From: UBA4459 sp963776205
Lineage (GTDB): Bacteria; Bacteroidota; Bacteroidia; Bacteroidales; F082
DNA: 64,000 bases
NCBI GenBank assembly: GCA_963776205.1
Contig: CAVZLR010000003.1
Span: 1-64,000 of the forward strand
Direction of reading: 5' to 3'
Below, piece by piece: positions 40,242 to 49,931 of this stretch. Position numbers and translations under genes: made by a program. The notes under the pieces were generated by a model. The model worked only from the letters and a program-made list of their open reading frames with translations, ran no database searches and was not told the DNA's origin. Numbering within the stretch: position 1 is the first letter of the stretch; each line of letters begins with the position of its first letter.

Positions 40242-41880
40242 TTACATCATTCCTGGCATTCCGCCACCCATTGGAGGCATGGCAGGAGCCGAAGCATTTT
40301 CATCTTTATGTTCAGCCAACACACATTCGGTAGTTAATAACATACCCGAAATAGAGGCTGCATTCTCAAGGGCAATCCTGGTAACTTTAGTAGGATCAAT
40401 TACGCCTGCTTTGTAGAGGTTTTCGTAAACTTCGGTTCTGGCATTGAAACCAAAATCACCTTTTCCTTCTTTTACTTTATTCACCACTACTGAACCTTCA
40501 AGACCCGCATTTTCAACTATTTGACGCAATGGTTCTTCGAGGGCTCTTTTAATAATGGCAATACCTGTTTCCTGGTCCTCATTTTCTACTTTCAGTTTTT
40601 CCAGGCTTGAAATTGCGCGAAGAAATCCAACACCACCACCTGGGATAATGCCTTCTTCAATTGCAGCCCTGGTTGCAGCCAAGTGCGTCATCAAAACGGT
40701 CTTTTTTCTCTTTCAATTCAACTTCGCTGGCAGCACCAACATAGATTACAGCCACACCACCTGCTAATTTAGCAAGACGTTCCTGTAATTTTTCTTTGTC
40801 GTAATCAGATGTTGTAGTTTCAATCAACGATTTAATCTGATTTACTCGTGCTGCGATGTTATCTTTTTCGCCTTTACCACTTACGATGGTTGTATTTTCC
40901 TTGTCAATTGTTACTTTTTCTGCTTCACCCAGCATATCCAGAGTGGTGTCTTCCAGTTTGTAACCTTTTTCTTCAGAAACGACAACACCACCAGTAAGGA
41001 TGGCGATATCTTCCAGCATTTCTTTTCTGCGGTCGCCAAATCCAGGTGCTTTAACTGCAGCTACTTTTAATGAGCCACGTAAACGGTTCACCACCAGCGT
41101 TGCCAGTGCTTCTCCTTCAACATCCTCAGCAATGATAATTAAAGGTCGTCCTGATTGTGCTGATTTTTCCAAAATAGGAAGTAAATCTTTCATCACTGAA
41201 ATCTTCTTATCGTGGATCAGAATGAATGGATTTTCGTAAACAGCTTCCATTTTTTCAGCATTGGTTACAAAATAAGGAGAAATATAACCCCTGTCGAACT
41301 GCATTCCTTCCACAACATCAACGTAAGTGTCCATACCTTTCGCTTCTTCAACAGTAATTACGCCTTCTTTTTTCACTTTCTTCATCGCTTCGGCGATCAG
41401 CTTTCCAATACTAAGGTCGTTATTAGCTGAAATTGAAGCTACCTGCTCAATCATTTCATTGCTGTCTCCCACTTCTTTGGATTGTTTATTCAGCGATTTT
41501 ATAACCGCTGCAACTGCCAAATCAATACCCCTTTTTAAATCCATTGGATTGGCTCCGGCTGTAACGTTCTTCAAACCGGTTACAAAAATAGATTGCGCAA
41601 GGATGGTAGCGGTTGTTGTTCCGTCACCTGCCAGATCATTCGTTTTTGATGCCACTTCTTTTACCATTTGGGCACCCATGTTTTCAATATTGTCTTCCAA
41701 TTCGATCTCTTTCGCAACAGTTACTCCATCTTTTGTTACCTGTGGAGCACCATATGATTTTTCGATAATCACATTTCTTCCTTTAGGTCCTAAAGTAACT
41801 TTCACTGCGTTGGTTAACGCATCCACACCTCTTTTTAGGGCTTCTCTAGCTTCATGATTAAATACAATGTCTTTTGCCAT
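40242..41880 (-). CDS. groEL: Chaperonin GroEL (frameshifted as read)
   Basis: Read in two frames (41880-40657 and 40694-40242); joined they make about 545 residues, the usual length. The N-terminus VTLGPKGRNVIIEKSYG, the ATP site DGTTTATILAQ, and the GGMPGMM tail are complete. The frame breaks near 40685, where CTTGGCTGCAACC has one G more than the expected Leu-Ala-Ala-Thr reading. A broken GroEL would be expected to be lethal, so the extra G is most likely a sequencing error. GroEL folds proteins in a double ring capped by GroES; groES is 41 bases upstream. Confidence 0.95.
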
Positions 41881-41921
41881 TTTTTTATGTTTTTATTTTA
41901 GTTGTTTGATTTCTCTATTTT

Positions 41922-42197
41922 CTAAATAACTGCAAGAATATCTTCTTCCTTCATTATAAGATAGTCTTCGCCCTTAATAGATATTTCGGTGCCAGCATAC
42001 TTTGCATAAAGTACCTGGTTACCCACTTTAACTGTTAATGGATTTTCTTTATTGTCAGCAACTGCCACAACAGTTCCTTTCTGCGGCTTTTCTTTTGCTG
42101 TATCGGGGATAATAATTCCGGAAGCAGTTTTTTCCTCTGCTTTAGCAGGTGCAATTACTACCCGGTCTCCAAGTGGTTTGATATTTACTTTTGTCAT
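41922..42197 (-). CDS. groES: Co-chaperonin GroES
   Basis: 91 residues: IKPLGDRVVIAPAKAEEKT start, the mobile loop around SGIIIPDTAKEKPQKG, and LYAKYAGTEISIKGEDYLIM. It is the lid of the GroEL cage. It is first in the groES-groEL operon, with a possible operator-like inverted repeat in the upstream 60 bases. No CIRCE element is visible. Confidence 0.97.
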   Translation of the reverse strand: MTKVNIKPLGDRVVIAPAKAEEKTASGIIIPDTAKEKPQKGTVVAVADNKENPLTVKVGNQVLYAKYAGTEISIKGEDYLIMKEEDILAVI

Positions 42198-42221
42198 AAT
42201 TCAAATTTTTAAGTTTGAGAA

Positions 42222-42243
42222 TGGCAAGTCACATTTTATGCCA
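42222..42243. promoter_or_regulatory. Inverted repeat upstream of groES
   Basis: TGGCA (42222-42226) and TGCCA (42239-42243), separated by 12 bases, 25 bases before the groES start. Short and weakly supported; it may be an operator. It is not a CIRCE element. Confidence 0.25.
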
Positions 42244-42253
42244 AAGCGATAAA

Positions 42254-42292
42254 CAAAAAAAAATGTCAGAGTGTAGTGACAATCTGACATTT
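42254..42292 (-). terminator. Terminator of secG
   Basis: AAATGTCAGA (42261-42270) and TCTGACATTT (42283-42292) form a 10-bp perfect stem. On the minus strand a T-run (the A-run 42254-42260) follows. It separates secG from groES, so groES probably has its own promoter. Confidence 0.88.
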
Positions 42293-42313
42293 TTATTATT
42301 AAAAAGTTCTTTT

Positions 42314-42649
42314 TTATTCTTCTTCCTGTGGCGGAGGTGCCTGAAAATCGATAGGTGCTGTCTGATTCACATCTTCCAGTTGTTCTCTTAACTGCGTATC
42401 CTGCACACCCACTTCTGAAACATTTCTGGGAACAATCATGGTAGCCGATAAACTAAGTACCAATAATGCTATTGCAAGTGACCAGCTGGCTTTCTCGAGA
42501 AAGTCGGCAGTTTGTCTTGCGCCCATAAATTGCGAACCGGTTCCTGCAAAATTTGCAGCCAAACCACCGCCTTTGGGGTTTTGAACCAAAACAATTAGTC
42601 CGAGTAAAACACTCACGACTAAAATCAATATTGAAATAAAATAATACAT
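42314..42649 (-). CDS. secG: Protein translocase subunit SecG
   Basis: 111 residues with two membrane segments (about 4-22 and 55-75). The conserved loop between them reads VQNPKGGGLAANFAGTGSQF, then MGARQTADFLEK. The C-terminal tail is acidic and Gln-rich. It is part of SecYEG in the inner membrane. It starts 11 bases after the TPR protein gene and ends before a terminator. Confidence 0.93.
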   Translation of the reverse strand: MYYFISILILVVSVLLGLIVLVQNPKGGGLAANFAGTGSQFMGARQTADFLEKASWSLAIALLVLSLSATMIVPRNVSEVGVQDTQLREQLEDVNQTAPIDFQAPPPQEEE

Positions 42650-42660
42650 CCTATATATTT

Positions 42661-43370
42661 TTAAGATTCACGTTTTTTTTCTGCTTTTTCAATCAGGGCT
42701 GCAAAGTAAGTACTTTTTTCCGGATATTTCAAACTTAATTTTTCATAAGTACTAATCGCTTTATCAATGTATCTCTGATCCAAATATATCTGCGCCAGTG
42801 TTTCACTAATTATATTCTCTTCGTCTGTAACACTTTTTTTTGCTGCAGTTATTGGATTAAAAAAAATACCTTTTTGCCGTGTGATGCTGGGTTCATTCTC
42901 AATAAACTGATCTATCAGGTCTTTTTTAGTTGTAACAGGTGCAAATTTTTCTTCATGACCTATGGCATCTTTTTGCTCTTTCGCTTCAATATCCCGAATA
43001 CGCTCCTCAACTACTTTTTTTAATTCTAATATTCTTTCAGCGCTTTCATCTTTTGTTATTTTTTCTGATTTTTGTTTCCAGGGTACTACTTTCTTGCTTT
43101 ATGCTCATCAGGTAAAACAACGGTTTGTGTTTTACTTCCTGCCAGATATATGTGTTTCTTTAAAACCCCTCTGTTTGCAATATATATCGCAGTTGTCGCC
43201 AGTTCATTATCATAGCGGATGTCTTTTTGTTTAAAAAGTGTCATCGCCAGCAAGATTCTCGCTGATTGGCAATAAGGAAAATCTTTTACAATATCACTTA
43301 GCGGACCAGTGGTATCCCGTGTAAGTTGATGGCTGTCGCTCAAACATTGATAAAACTTCTCTTTATTCAT
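42661..43370 (-). CDS. TPR-like conserved protein (frameshifted)
   Basis: The 43370-43086 frame continues in another frame down to 42661, giving about 235 residues. The N-terminal part has DFPYCQSARILLAMTLFKQ, the middle is charged (ILELKKVVEERIRDIEAKEQ) and the end carries a tetratricopeptide-like helix pair (AQIYLDQRYIDKAISTYEKL, YPEKSTYFAALIEKAEKK). The break near 43090 fits one missing A in an A-run (KKVVPWKQKS). This protein is typically found between lptE and secG in Bacteroidota; its role is unknown. It starts 1 base after the lptE stop. Confidence 0.78.
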
Positions 43371-43371
43371 C

Positions 43372-43893
43372 TTACCAGTTGATTACGGCTTTGTTAAAAA
43401 TATCCGTTGTTAACATTTCTGTAATGCCTTCAAATAATTCATCTTTAATGGCATTATAATCTGAATCTGAAGCATAGTCGAGAAACTGTGTAAACTTCTG
43501 TTCAAAATTCTTATCAGGTTCAAATACGTTAACAAATCTAACATTAACTGTTATTGTCAGCCGGTTAAGTGCTGAGGTTTGATCGCCCTGGATAGCTACC
43601 GGAGTTGTTTTATAATCAGTAATTTCGCCTTCAATTGCCAAATCACCATTTCTATCGACCATTTCGAGATTGGTTTGCCGGGTAAACTGATCCCTTAACT
43701 TGTCCGTGAAAAAAGGACTCAAGACAGGTTCTACCAATTGTGCTTTATTAGGAAAATATTGTACGGACATAGTTTTGGCCTCAGGAGGAATAGATGCACC
43801 GGTAAATGAATACACACCACATCCCTGCATTAGGTAAATAAAGAGGGATAAGGCAATCCAACTGAGACTTTTAAAATACTTTTGTGATGGCAT
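43372..43893 (-). CDS. lptE: LptE-family lipoprotein
   Basis: 173 residues with a lipoprotein signal (LMQGCGVYSFTG; Cys about 25) and the LptE fold (SVQYFPNKAQLVEPVLSPFF, DKLRDQF, LAIEGEITDYKTTPVA). It would hold the LptD barrel and deliver LPS to the outer surface. Its ATG overlaps the stop of the sigma-54 activator by one base (TAATG), indicating translational coupling. Confidence 0.9.
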   Translation of the reverse strand: MPSQKYFKSLSWIALSLFIYLMQGCGVYSFTGASIPPEAKTMSVQYFPNKAQLVEPVLSPFFTDKLRDQFTRQTNLEMVDRNGDLAIEGEITDYKTTPVAIQGDQTSALNRLTITVNVRFVNVFEPDKNFEQKFTQFLDYASDSDYNAIKDELFEGITEMLTTDIFNKAVINW

Positions 43894-45113
43894 TATTTAA
43901 TATTGTATTCTTTTATTTTACGATACAGGGTTCTTTCTGAAATTCCCAGTTCATTAGCTGCATCTTTTCTTTTTCCGCTATGTTTTTCGAGTGCTTTTTT
44001 AATCATTTCCTTTTCTTTTTCCTGTAATGAAAGCGACTCTTCTATAATTTCTGATGGGTCATATGTATCGAAATCATCATCCGGACTTGAAATCTTTACA
44101 TCATGAACTTTTTCATGGCGGGGATACAAATCCTTATCCGGATATTCATTTACCAACAATGCTTTGGTTTGTTCCGAGGGTTTCACACCTCCCTTTTCAA
44201 GCATGCTATCCACCACTTTCTTTAGCTCATTCATATCCTTTTTCATATCAAAAAGTACTTTATAAAGCAATTCTCTTTCCGATATATGTTCTTCTTCTTT
44301 CTTTCGATATAATACAGGTAAATCATTTCCTCCTTCTTCCGGCAGATAACGTTTCAGCATCACGGCGTCAATGTCTTTTTCTCTTTCTATTATGGATATT
44401 TGTTCGGTAATGTTCTTTAGTTGCCTCACATTACCCCTCCAATAATAATTTCTCAATGCTTTTACCGCATCTTCAGTCAATTGTAAGGGTGGCATTCGAT
44501 ACTTTTCAGCGAAATCGGCTGAGAATTTTCTAAATAATAAATGAATATCGTCTTTGCGGTCGCGTAATGGCGGAATGATAATAGGCACCGTATTTAACCG
44601 GTAATAGAGATCCTGCCTGAATTCACCCTTTTCGATGGCTTCAGGCAAAACCACATTGGTAGCAGCAACTACGCGCACATCGGTCTTAATTACTTTTGAC
44701 GAACCCACTTTCATAAACTCACCTGATTCCAACACCCTTAACAATCTCACTTGCGTTGAAATGGGAAGTTCGGCTATTTCATCCAAAAAGATGGTACCTC
44801 CGTTGGCCACTTCGAAATATCCTTTCCTGGCTTCGTGTGCACCAGTAAATGAGCCTTTTTCGTGGCCAAATAATTCAGAGTCAATCGTACCCTCAGGAAT
44901 GGCACCGCAATTTACAGCTATGTAATTACCGTGCTTGCGGGCACTCATCTGATGGATGATCTTAGGAAAGACTTCCTTTCCAGTTCCACTTTCACCCGTG
45001 ATCAACACGGTAAGGTCAGTGGGCGCCACCTGGACAGCTACATCAATAGCCCGGTTTAATAAAGGTGAGTTTCCAATAATTCCGAATCTCTGTTTTATTG
45101 ATTGTACATCCAT
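43893..45113 (-). CDS. Sigma-54-dependent transcriptional activator without receiver domain
   Basis: 406 residues. The AAA+ domain begins almost at the N-terminus: Walker A GESGTGKE (about 40-47), the sigma-54 contact loop GSFTGA (usually GAFTGA) and Walker B GGTIFLDEIAELP. A linker of about 100 residues is predicted to be partly coiled. The C-terminal Fis-type helix-turn-helix is KDAANELGISERTLYRKIKE. It lacks a receiver or sensor domain, so activity must be set by abundance or a partner. It is the first gene before lptE, the TPR gene and secG. Confidence 0.93.
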   Translation of the reverse strand: MDVQSIKQRFGIIGNSPLLNRAIDVAVQVAPTDLTVLITGESGTGKEVFPKIIHQMSARKHGNYIAVNCGAIPEGTIDSELFGHEKGSFTGAHEARKGYFEVANGGTIFLDEIAELPISTQVRLLRVLESGEFMKVGSSKVIKTDVRVVAATNVVLPEAIEKGEFRQDLYYRLNTVPIIIPPLRDRKDDIHLLFRKFSADFAEKYRMPPLQLTEDAVKALRNYYWRGNVRQLKNITEQISIIEREKDIDAVMLKRYLPEEGGNDLPVLYRKKEEEHISERELLYKVLFDMKKDMNELKKVVDSMLEKGGVKPSEQTKALLVNEYPDKDLYPRHEKVHDVKISSPDDDFDTYDPSEIIEESLSLQEKEKEMIKKALEKHSGKRKDAANELGISERTLYRKIKEYNIK

Positions 45114-45158
45114 ATGACGTTTGCGTGATTTAGCTTATAAATTTAATGATTATTGTAA

Positions 45159-47618
45159 TTATCTCAATTCAGCATTGAAAACTTGCTCAAATTCAGATTG
45201 AATCCTCCTTATTGTTTTATCAATTGTTTTATCAGTCAGCGTTTTTTCTTTGTCCTGCAAAATAAATGACAACGCATATGACTTTTTACCTTTCGGGATT
45301 TTATCTCCTTTGTAAATATCAAACAAACCAACAGATTTTAATAGTTTTTTTTCCGTTTTGAAAGCCAGTGCTTTAAGGTCATCAAATTTTATATGTTCGT
45401 CCAACACCATCGCCAGGTCCCTTCTCACTGACGGAAATTTTGCCACAGCCTCATAATGAAGCGTTTCTTTGGGCAGTGATTTGATCAATAAGTCCCAGTT
45501 AATGATGGCAAACAATACATCTTGTTTTATATCGAAATAATTCAATTGCTTTTTATGAACAGAACCTACTTCAGCTAATATTTTTTGGTTATAAAAATAA
45601 CCAAGTGCATATAGAGATAATTCATTGGTTGTTTCTTTTATATCCACTTTACTTACGTCAACTCCAAGCCGAGCAAAAACACCCTCAACCTGTGCCTTCA
45701 GATCAAATATGTCCACCTTTGTGGCAGCCGAATTCCAGTTCTCCGGCTGTTTGATCCCACTGGAGATCAGCATCAGGTGTTTCTCTTCATGATATTTATT
45801 CAGGGCATCAGTTTGATCATACTTTTCACTTTTTTGATATACCGTTCCGAATTCAAAAAGCTTGACGTTATTCATCTGACGGTTCAAATTGTAAGCTGCC
45901 ACTTCGAGACCGCCAAATAACAGCGTTTGCCTTAAAATATCCAAATCCTTACTTAATGGATTGAGCAAATAAACACTGTTCCTGTTGCTATAAACACCCG
46001 AGTGATCAATATAAGCTGATTTAGTCAATGAATTGTTCATGATCTCTGATAACCCCTGTGAACTGAGGTAATCAGCAATCATGTTTTGTAACTTCTCCAT
46101 ATCCGGATCAGGCCTCAGGTTCACCGACGAATAAATCTTGTCGCTGAACTCAACATTGTTATATCCATAGATACGCAGGATTTCTTCAATCACATCCACA
46201 TCCCTGGTCACATCAACTTTATATGTTGGTATCAACATTTTTAAACCTGCGTCATGTTCTTCGGTTATTTCAATATCCAGGTCTGTCAAAATTTCTTTGA
46301 TGGTTTTCCGGTCGATCACTTTTCCTATTAACCTATCGACATCGTAATACATTATTTCAACGGGCCATTTTTCTATCGGCTCAGGATAAACGTCTTTAAT
46401 TTCAGACGAAACGATACCCCCTGCTAATTCCTGCATCAGCAGGATCGCTCTTTTCAGCGCAAATTCAGTAATATTAGGATCGGCACCCCGCTCAAACCTG
46501 AAAGAAGCATCAGTCTGCAACATATGCCTTCTGGATGTTTTACGAATATGTGTCGGATCGAAATAGGCACTTTCCAGAAAAATATCAGTGGTTGATTCAC
46601 TAACTCCCGATGTTACTCCTCCAAATACGCCGGCAATACACATGCCGCTATCTGCATTGCAAATCATCAGGTCTTCTTCATCCAGCTTTCTCTCTTCTTC
46701 ATCCAGTGTGATAAATGTTGTTTCAGGGGGCAATTTTTTTACTACCACTTTATTCCCGGTAATATATTTAGCATCGAATGCATGCAGCGGCTGGCCAGTT
46801 TCGTGTAATACGTAGTTTGTTACATCAACTATGTTGTTAATTGGCCTTAATCCAAGGGCATTGAGCTTGTTTTTCAACCAGTCAGGTGATTCACTTACTT
46901 TAATACCAGACAGTGTTACTCCGGTATATCTCGGACAGGCTTTAATATCTTCAACCTCTACTTCAATATCCAGTTTGTGGTTTTCCACTTCAAATTTCGT
47001 TACCGGTGGTATTTTTAAATTATATTCACGTGTATTGTGGATTCGGTTCAGTGCTGCTACCAAATCACGGGCTGTGCCAATATGTGAGGTTGCATCAGCG
47101 CGGTTCGGAGTAAGCCCGATTTCAAATACCACATCTTCTTCTACGAAAAAATATTTGCTGGCTTTCTTACCCACTTCTGCATCAGCAGGTAATACCATAA
47201 TTCCTTCATGGGATGTTCCCAAACCCAATTCGTCTTCGGCACAGATCATTCCTTCGGACAACTCCCCTCTAATTTTAGATTTATTGATCGTAAAAGACTC
47301 ATCTCCAGCATATAATTTGGTCCCAACGGTCGCTACCAAAACTTTCTGACCGACTGCCACATTTGGCGCACCACATACAACTGGTAACAGCCTTCCGATG
47401 CCAATATCCACCTCTGTTTTACTTAGTTTATCCGCATTTGGATGTTTGATGCAGGTCTTTACTTCACCAATAACAATACCTTCCAATCCGCCTTTTACCG
47501 ACTGGAATTGATCCATTCCTTCAACTTCAAGACCAATATCAGTCAAAATGGCTGATAAATCTTCTGGAGCTATCTCAAAATCAATATATTGCTTAAGCCA
47601 GTTATAGGATATTTTCAT
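45159..47618 (-). CDS. pheT: Phenylalanine-tRNA ligase beta subunit
   Basis: 819 residues, normal for the bacterial beta chain. Order: an N-terminal tRNA-binding EMAP-like domain (about 40-155, GIVIGEVKTCIKHPNADKLS), B3/B4 editing domain (about 215-400), B5 domain (about 410-480), the catalytic-like core, and the anticodon-binding FDX-ACB domain (about 725-819, AKFPSVRRDLAMVLDE). It works with PheS to charge tRNA-Phe; pheS is not in the window. Confidence 0.97.
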   Translation of the reverse strand: MKISYNWLKQYIDFEIAPEDLSAILTDIGLEVEGMDQFQSVKGGLEGIVIGEVKTCIKHPNADKLSKTEVDIGIGRLLPVVCGAPNVAVGQKVLVATVGTKLYAGDESFTINKSKIRGELSEGMICAEDELGLGTSHEGIMVLPADAEVGKKASKYFFVEEDVVFEIGLTPNRADATSHIGTARDLVAALNRIHNTREYNLKIPPVTKFEVENHKLDIEVEVEDIKACPRYTGVTLSGIKVSESPDWLKNKLNALGLRPINNIVDVTNYVLHETGQPLHAFDAKYITGNKVVVKKLPPETTFITLDEEERKLDEEDLMICNADSGMCIAGVFGGVTSGVSESTTDIFLESAYFDPTHIRKTSRRHMLQTDASFRFERGADPNITEFALKRAILLMQELAGGIVSSEIKDVYPEPIEKWPVEIMYYDVDRLIGKVIDRKTIKEILTDLDIEITEEHDAGLKMLIPTYKVDVTRDVDVIEEILRIYGYNNVEFSDKIYSSVNLRPDPDMEKLQNMIADYLSSQGLSEIMNNSLTKSAYIDHSGVYSNRNSVYLLNPLSKDLDILRQTLLFGGLEVAAYNLNRQMNNVKLFEFGTVYQKSEKYDQTDALNKYHEEKHLMLISSGIKQPENWNSAATKVDIFDLKAQVEGVFARLGVDVSKVDIKETTNELSLYALGYFYNQKILAEVGSVHKKQLNYFDIKQDVLFAIINWDLLIKSLPKETLHYEAVAKFPSVRRDLAMVLDEHIKFDDLKALAFKTEKKLLKSVGLFDIYKGDKIPKGKKSYALSFILQDKEKTLTDKTIDKTIRRIQSEFEQVFNAELR

Positions 47619-47737
47619 TTACTTATTCATAAATTTTAACGAAATGCAAAAGTAAGGATAAATGCATTCAGAATGAAATCATTAGTACGGAATCATCTAT
47701 TGTGTTATTGATCTATAAGTTAAGAATAATGATTCAT

Positions 47738-49846
47738 TCAAGATATTCTTCCCCAATTTTGTCCACCTTTTCTGATCAACTCCAGTTGTTCTTTCAATAA
47801 TTTATTTTCGGGATGGATTAGAGAAGCATCCTTTTTAAGGACATGGGCAGCAATTTTATTTGTTTTGGCAATAAGTTCACCATCACTGGCCAGGTTAGCA
47901 ATTTTAAAATCAAGTATGCCGGATTGCCGGGTTCCCTGCAAATCGCCAGGTCCCCGCAGTTGGAGATCTGCTTCAGCAATTTTGAAACCATCATTTGTAC
48001 TTACCATCACTTCGAGACGTTTCCGGCCTTCATTGGAAAGCTTATTACCCGACATGAGAATGCAATATGATTGTTCAGCACCACGACCTACCCTGCCCCT
48101 GAGCTGGTGCAATTGCGAAAGTCCGAAGCGTTCAGCATTTTCAATGATCATAACGGAAGCATTAGGTACGTCCACTCCTACCTCAATTACGGTTGTAGAA
48201 ACCATGATATTCGTTACCCCATCCACGAACCGTTTCATCTCGACATCTTTTTCCTTGCTTTTTAATTTTCCATGAACCACGCTTACCTGGTATTCAGGTG
48301 GTGGAAATTCTTTAACAATAGTTTCAAATCCTTCCATTAAATTCCTTAGATCCAGTTTTTCTGATTCTGAAATTAATGGAAATACCACATATATCTGTCT
48401 TCCTTCTTTTATCTGTTGACGCATAAACCCGTATACCCTGAGTCGCTTTGATTCCCAAAAATGCAGTGTTTTTATCGGTTTTCTTCCCGGTGGTAATTCA
48501 TCGATAATTGAAACATCCAGATTTCCGTATACTGTCATGGCCAGGGTACGGGGTATGGGTGTTGCTGTCATGATAAGAATATGCGGTGGAATATCATTTT
48601 TCTTCCACAAACGAGCCCTTTGTTCCACGCCAAAACGATGCTGTTCATCAATTACCACAAAACCCAGATTGTTGAATTGAACTGTATCTTCAATTACGGC
48701 ATGAGTTCCAATCAGAATCTGCAAGCTCCCATCCAACAGTTTTTTATGCAACTCAGTTCTTTCTTTTTGTGATGTTGAGCCGGTAAGTAATTCAATAGAA
48801 ATATTCATATTTCCGAGCATATTTATTAGTGTGGCGAAATGCTGCTTGGCGAGTATCTCGGTAGGCGCCATCAGACAGGCCTGGAAACCATTATCGATAG
48901 CTATCAGCATATTCATTAAAGCTACCAGGGTTTTCCCGCTACCAACATCGCCCTGCAACAGCCTGTTCATCTGCTTCCCTGATTTAATATCAGCCCTGAT
49001 CTCTTTGATCACCCTTTTTTGTGCATTTGTTAATTCAAAGGGCAGATGTTCTGCATAAAACTCATTTAAATAATCGCCAACTTTATTAAATATGTGACCT
49101 CTTATCTTCTGTTTAAGATTGTGTTTTTGCTGCAATATTTGCAACTGAACCAGCAGCAGTTCTTCAAATTTAAGCCTGTGTCTTGCCTTTTCAATGATTT
49201 TAGGATCCTCCGGAAAATGAATATTGATAAGGGCCGTTTTTCGGTCCAACAGATGATAATGTTTTACAATATATCCGGGCAGTGATTCCCTGATTTGATC
49301 ACCTGTTTGATTTAATAGCTGCTTAATAATACGACTAAAACCTTTGCTCCCCAGTCCAGAATTTTTTAGCTTTTCGGATGAGTTATAAATGCCTTCCAGA
49401 CGGTTGAGGGAAATATCATGCTGCACCTTCTCAAAACCTTCCACTTCAGGATGCACAAAATTGAAATGGTTTTTAAAGACTGATGGCTTTCCGAATACAA
49501 CATATTCTTTTCCAGGTTCAAATTGCGACTTAATCCACTTTAACCCTCTGAACCAAACCAGGTCGATGCTTCCTGATTCATCCTGAAACCTGGCAGTAAT
49601 ATATCTTGTTCTTTTATCTCCGACACTATTGATCTGTGTAATGGTTCCTTTTAACTGGAACCATACTGCATCAGTGGTTATATCTTTAACTTTATAAAAT
49701 TTACTTTTATCGACATAGCGAAAAGGGAAGTAATTAATGAGGTCATTAAACGTATGAATATCCAATTCATCCACCAATAATTTGGCCTTTTTGGGGCCAA
49801 CACCTTTTAAATAGGTAACATGCGTTTCAAATATATCTTTTACCAT
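47738..49846 (-). CDS. recG: ATP-dependent DNA helicase RecG
   Basis: 702 residues. An N-terminal OB-fold wedge domain (about 60-170) precedes a helicase core with Walker A LLQGDVGSGKTLVAL (about 295), the DEQH box VVIDEQHRFGVEQR and MTATPIPRTLAM. QLHQLRGRVGRG is motif VI. It regresses stalled replication forks and branch-migrates Holliday junctions. The gene is complete; it lies downstream of the gldN terminator. Confidence 0.97.
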   Translation of the reverse strand: MVKDIFETHVTYLKGVGPKKAKLLVDELDIHTFNDLINYFPFRYVDKSKFYKVKDITTDAVWFQLKGTITQINSVGDKRTRYITARFQDESGSIDLVWFRGLKWIKSQFEPGKEYVVFGKPSVFKNHFNFVHPEVEGFEKVQHDISLNRLEGIYNSSEKLKNSGLGSKGFSRIIKQLLNQTGDQIRESLPGYIVKHYHLLDRKTALINIHFPEDPKIIEKARHRLKFEELLLVQLQILQQKHNLKQKIRGHIFNKVGDYLNEFYAEHLPFELTNAQKRVIKEIRADIKSGKQMNRLLQGDVGSGKTLVALMNMLIAIDNGFQACLMAPTEILAKQHFATLINMLGNMNISIELLTGSTSQKERTELHKKLLDGSLQILIGTHAVIEDTVQFNNLGFVVIDEQHRFGVEQRARLWKKNDIPPHILIMTATPIPRTLAMTVYGNLDVSIIDELPPGRKPIKTLHFWESKRLRVYGFMRQQIKEGRQIYVVFPLISESEKLDLRNLMEGFETIVKEFPPPEYQVSVVHGKLKSKEKDVEMKRFVDGVTNIMVSTTVIEVGVDVPNASVMIIENAERFGLSQLHQLRGRVGRGAEQSYCILMSGNKLSNEGRKRLEVMVSTNDGFKIAEADLQLRGPGDLQGTRQSGILDFKIANLASDGELIAKTNKIAAHVLKKDASLIHPENKLLKEQLELIRKGGQNWGRIS

Positions 49847-49883
49847 AATTTTGAGTCCCTACAAATTTAGGCTAAATGCAGGC

Positions 49884-49912
49884 AAAAAAAAACTCCTCGT
49901 AATTGAGGAGCT
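49884..49912 (-). terminator. Terminator of the gld operon
   Basis: CTCCTC (49893-49898) pairs with GAGGAG (49905-49910); the minus strand continues into a run of nine T. It lies 20 bases past the gldN stop, just before recG. Confidence 0.82.
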
Positions 49913-49931
49913 TTTAATATATCAGGGCTTA

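Noticed and set aside
40657..40694. Programmed frameshift in groEL
   Set aside because: No slippery heptamer or downstream pseudoknot is evident, and groEL is not known to use recoding; an extra base is simpler.
42222..42260. Sigma-54 promoter upstream of groES (TGGCA...TTGC)
   Set aside because: The GG and GC elements are 15 bases apart instead of 10, so it does not fit a -24/-12 promoter.
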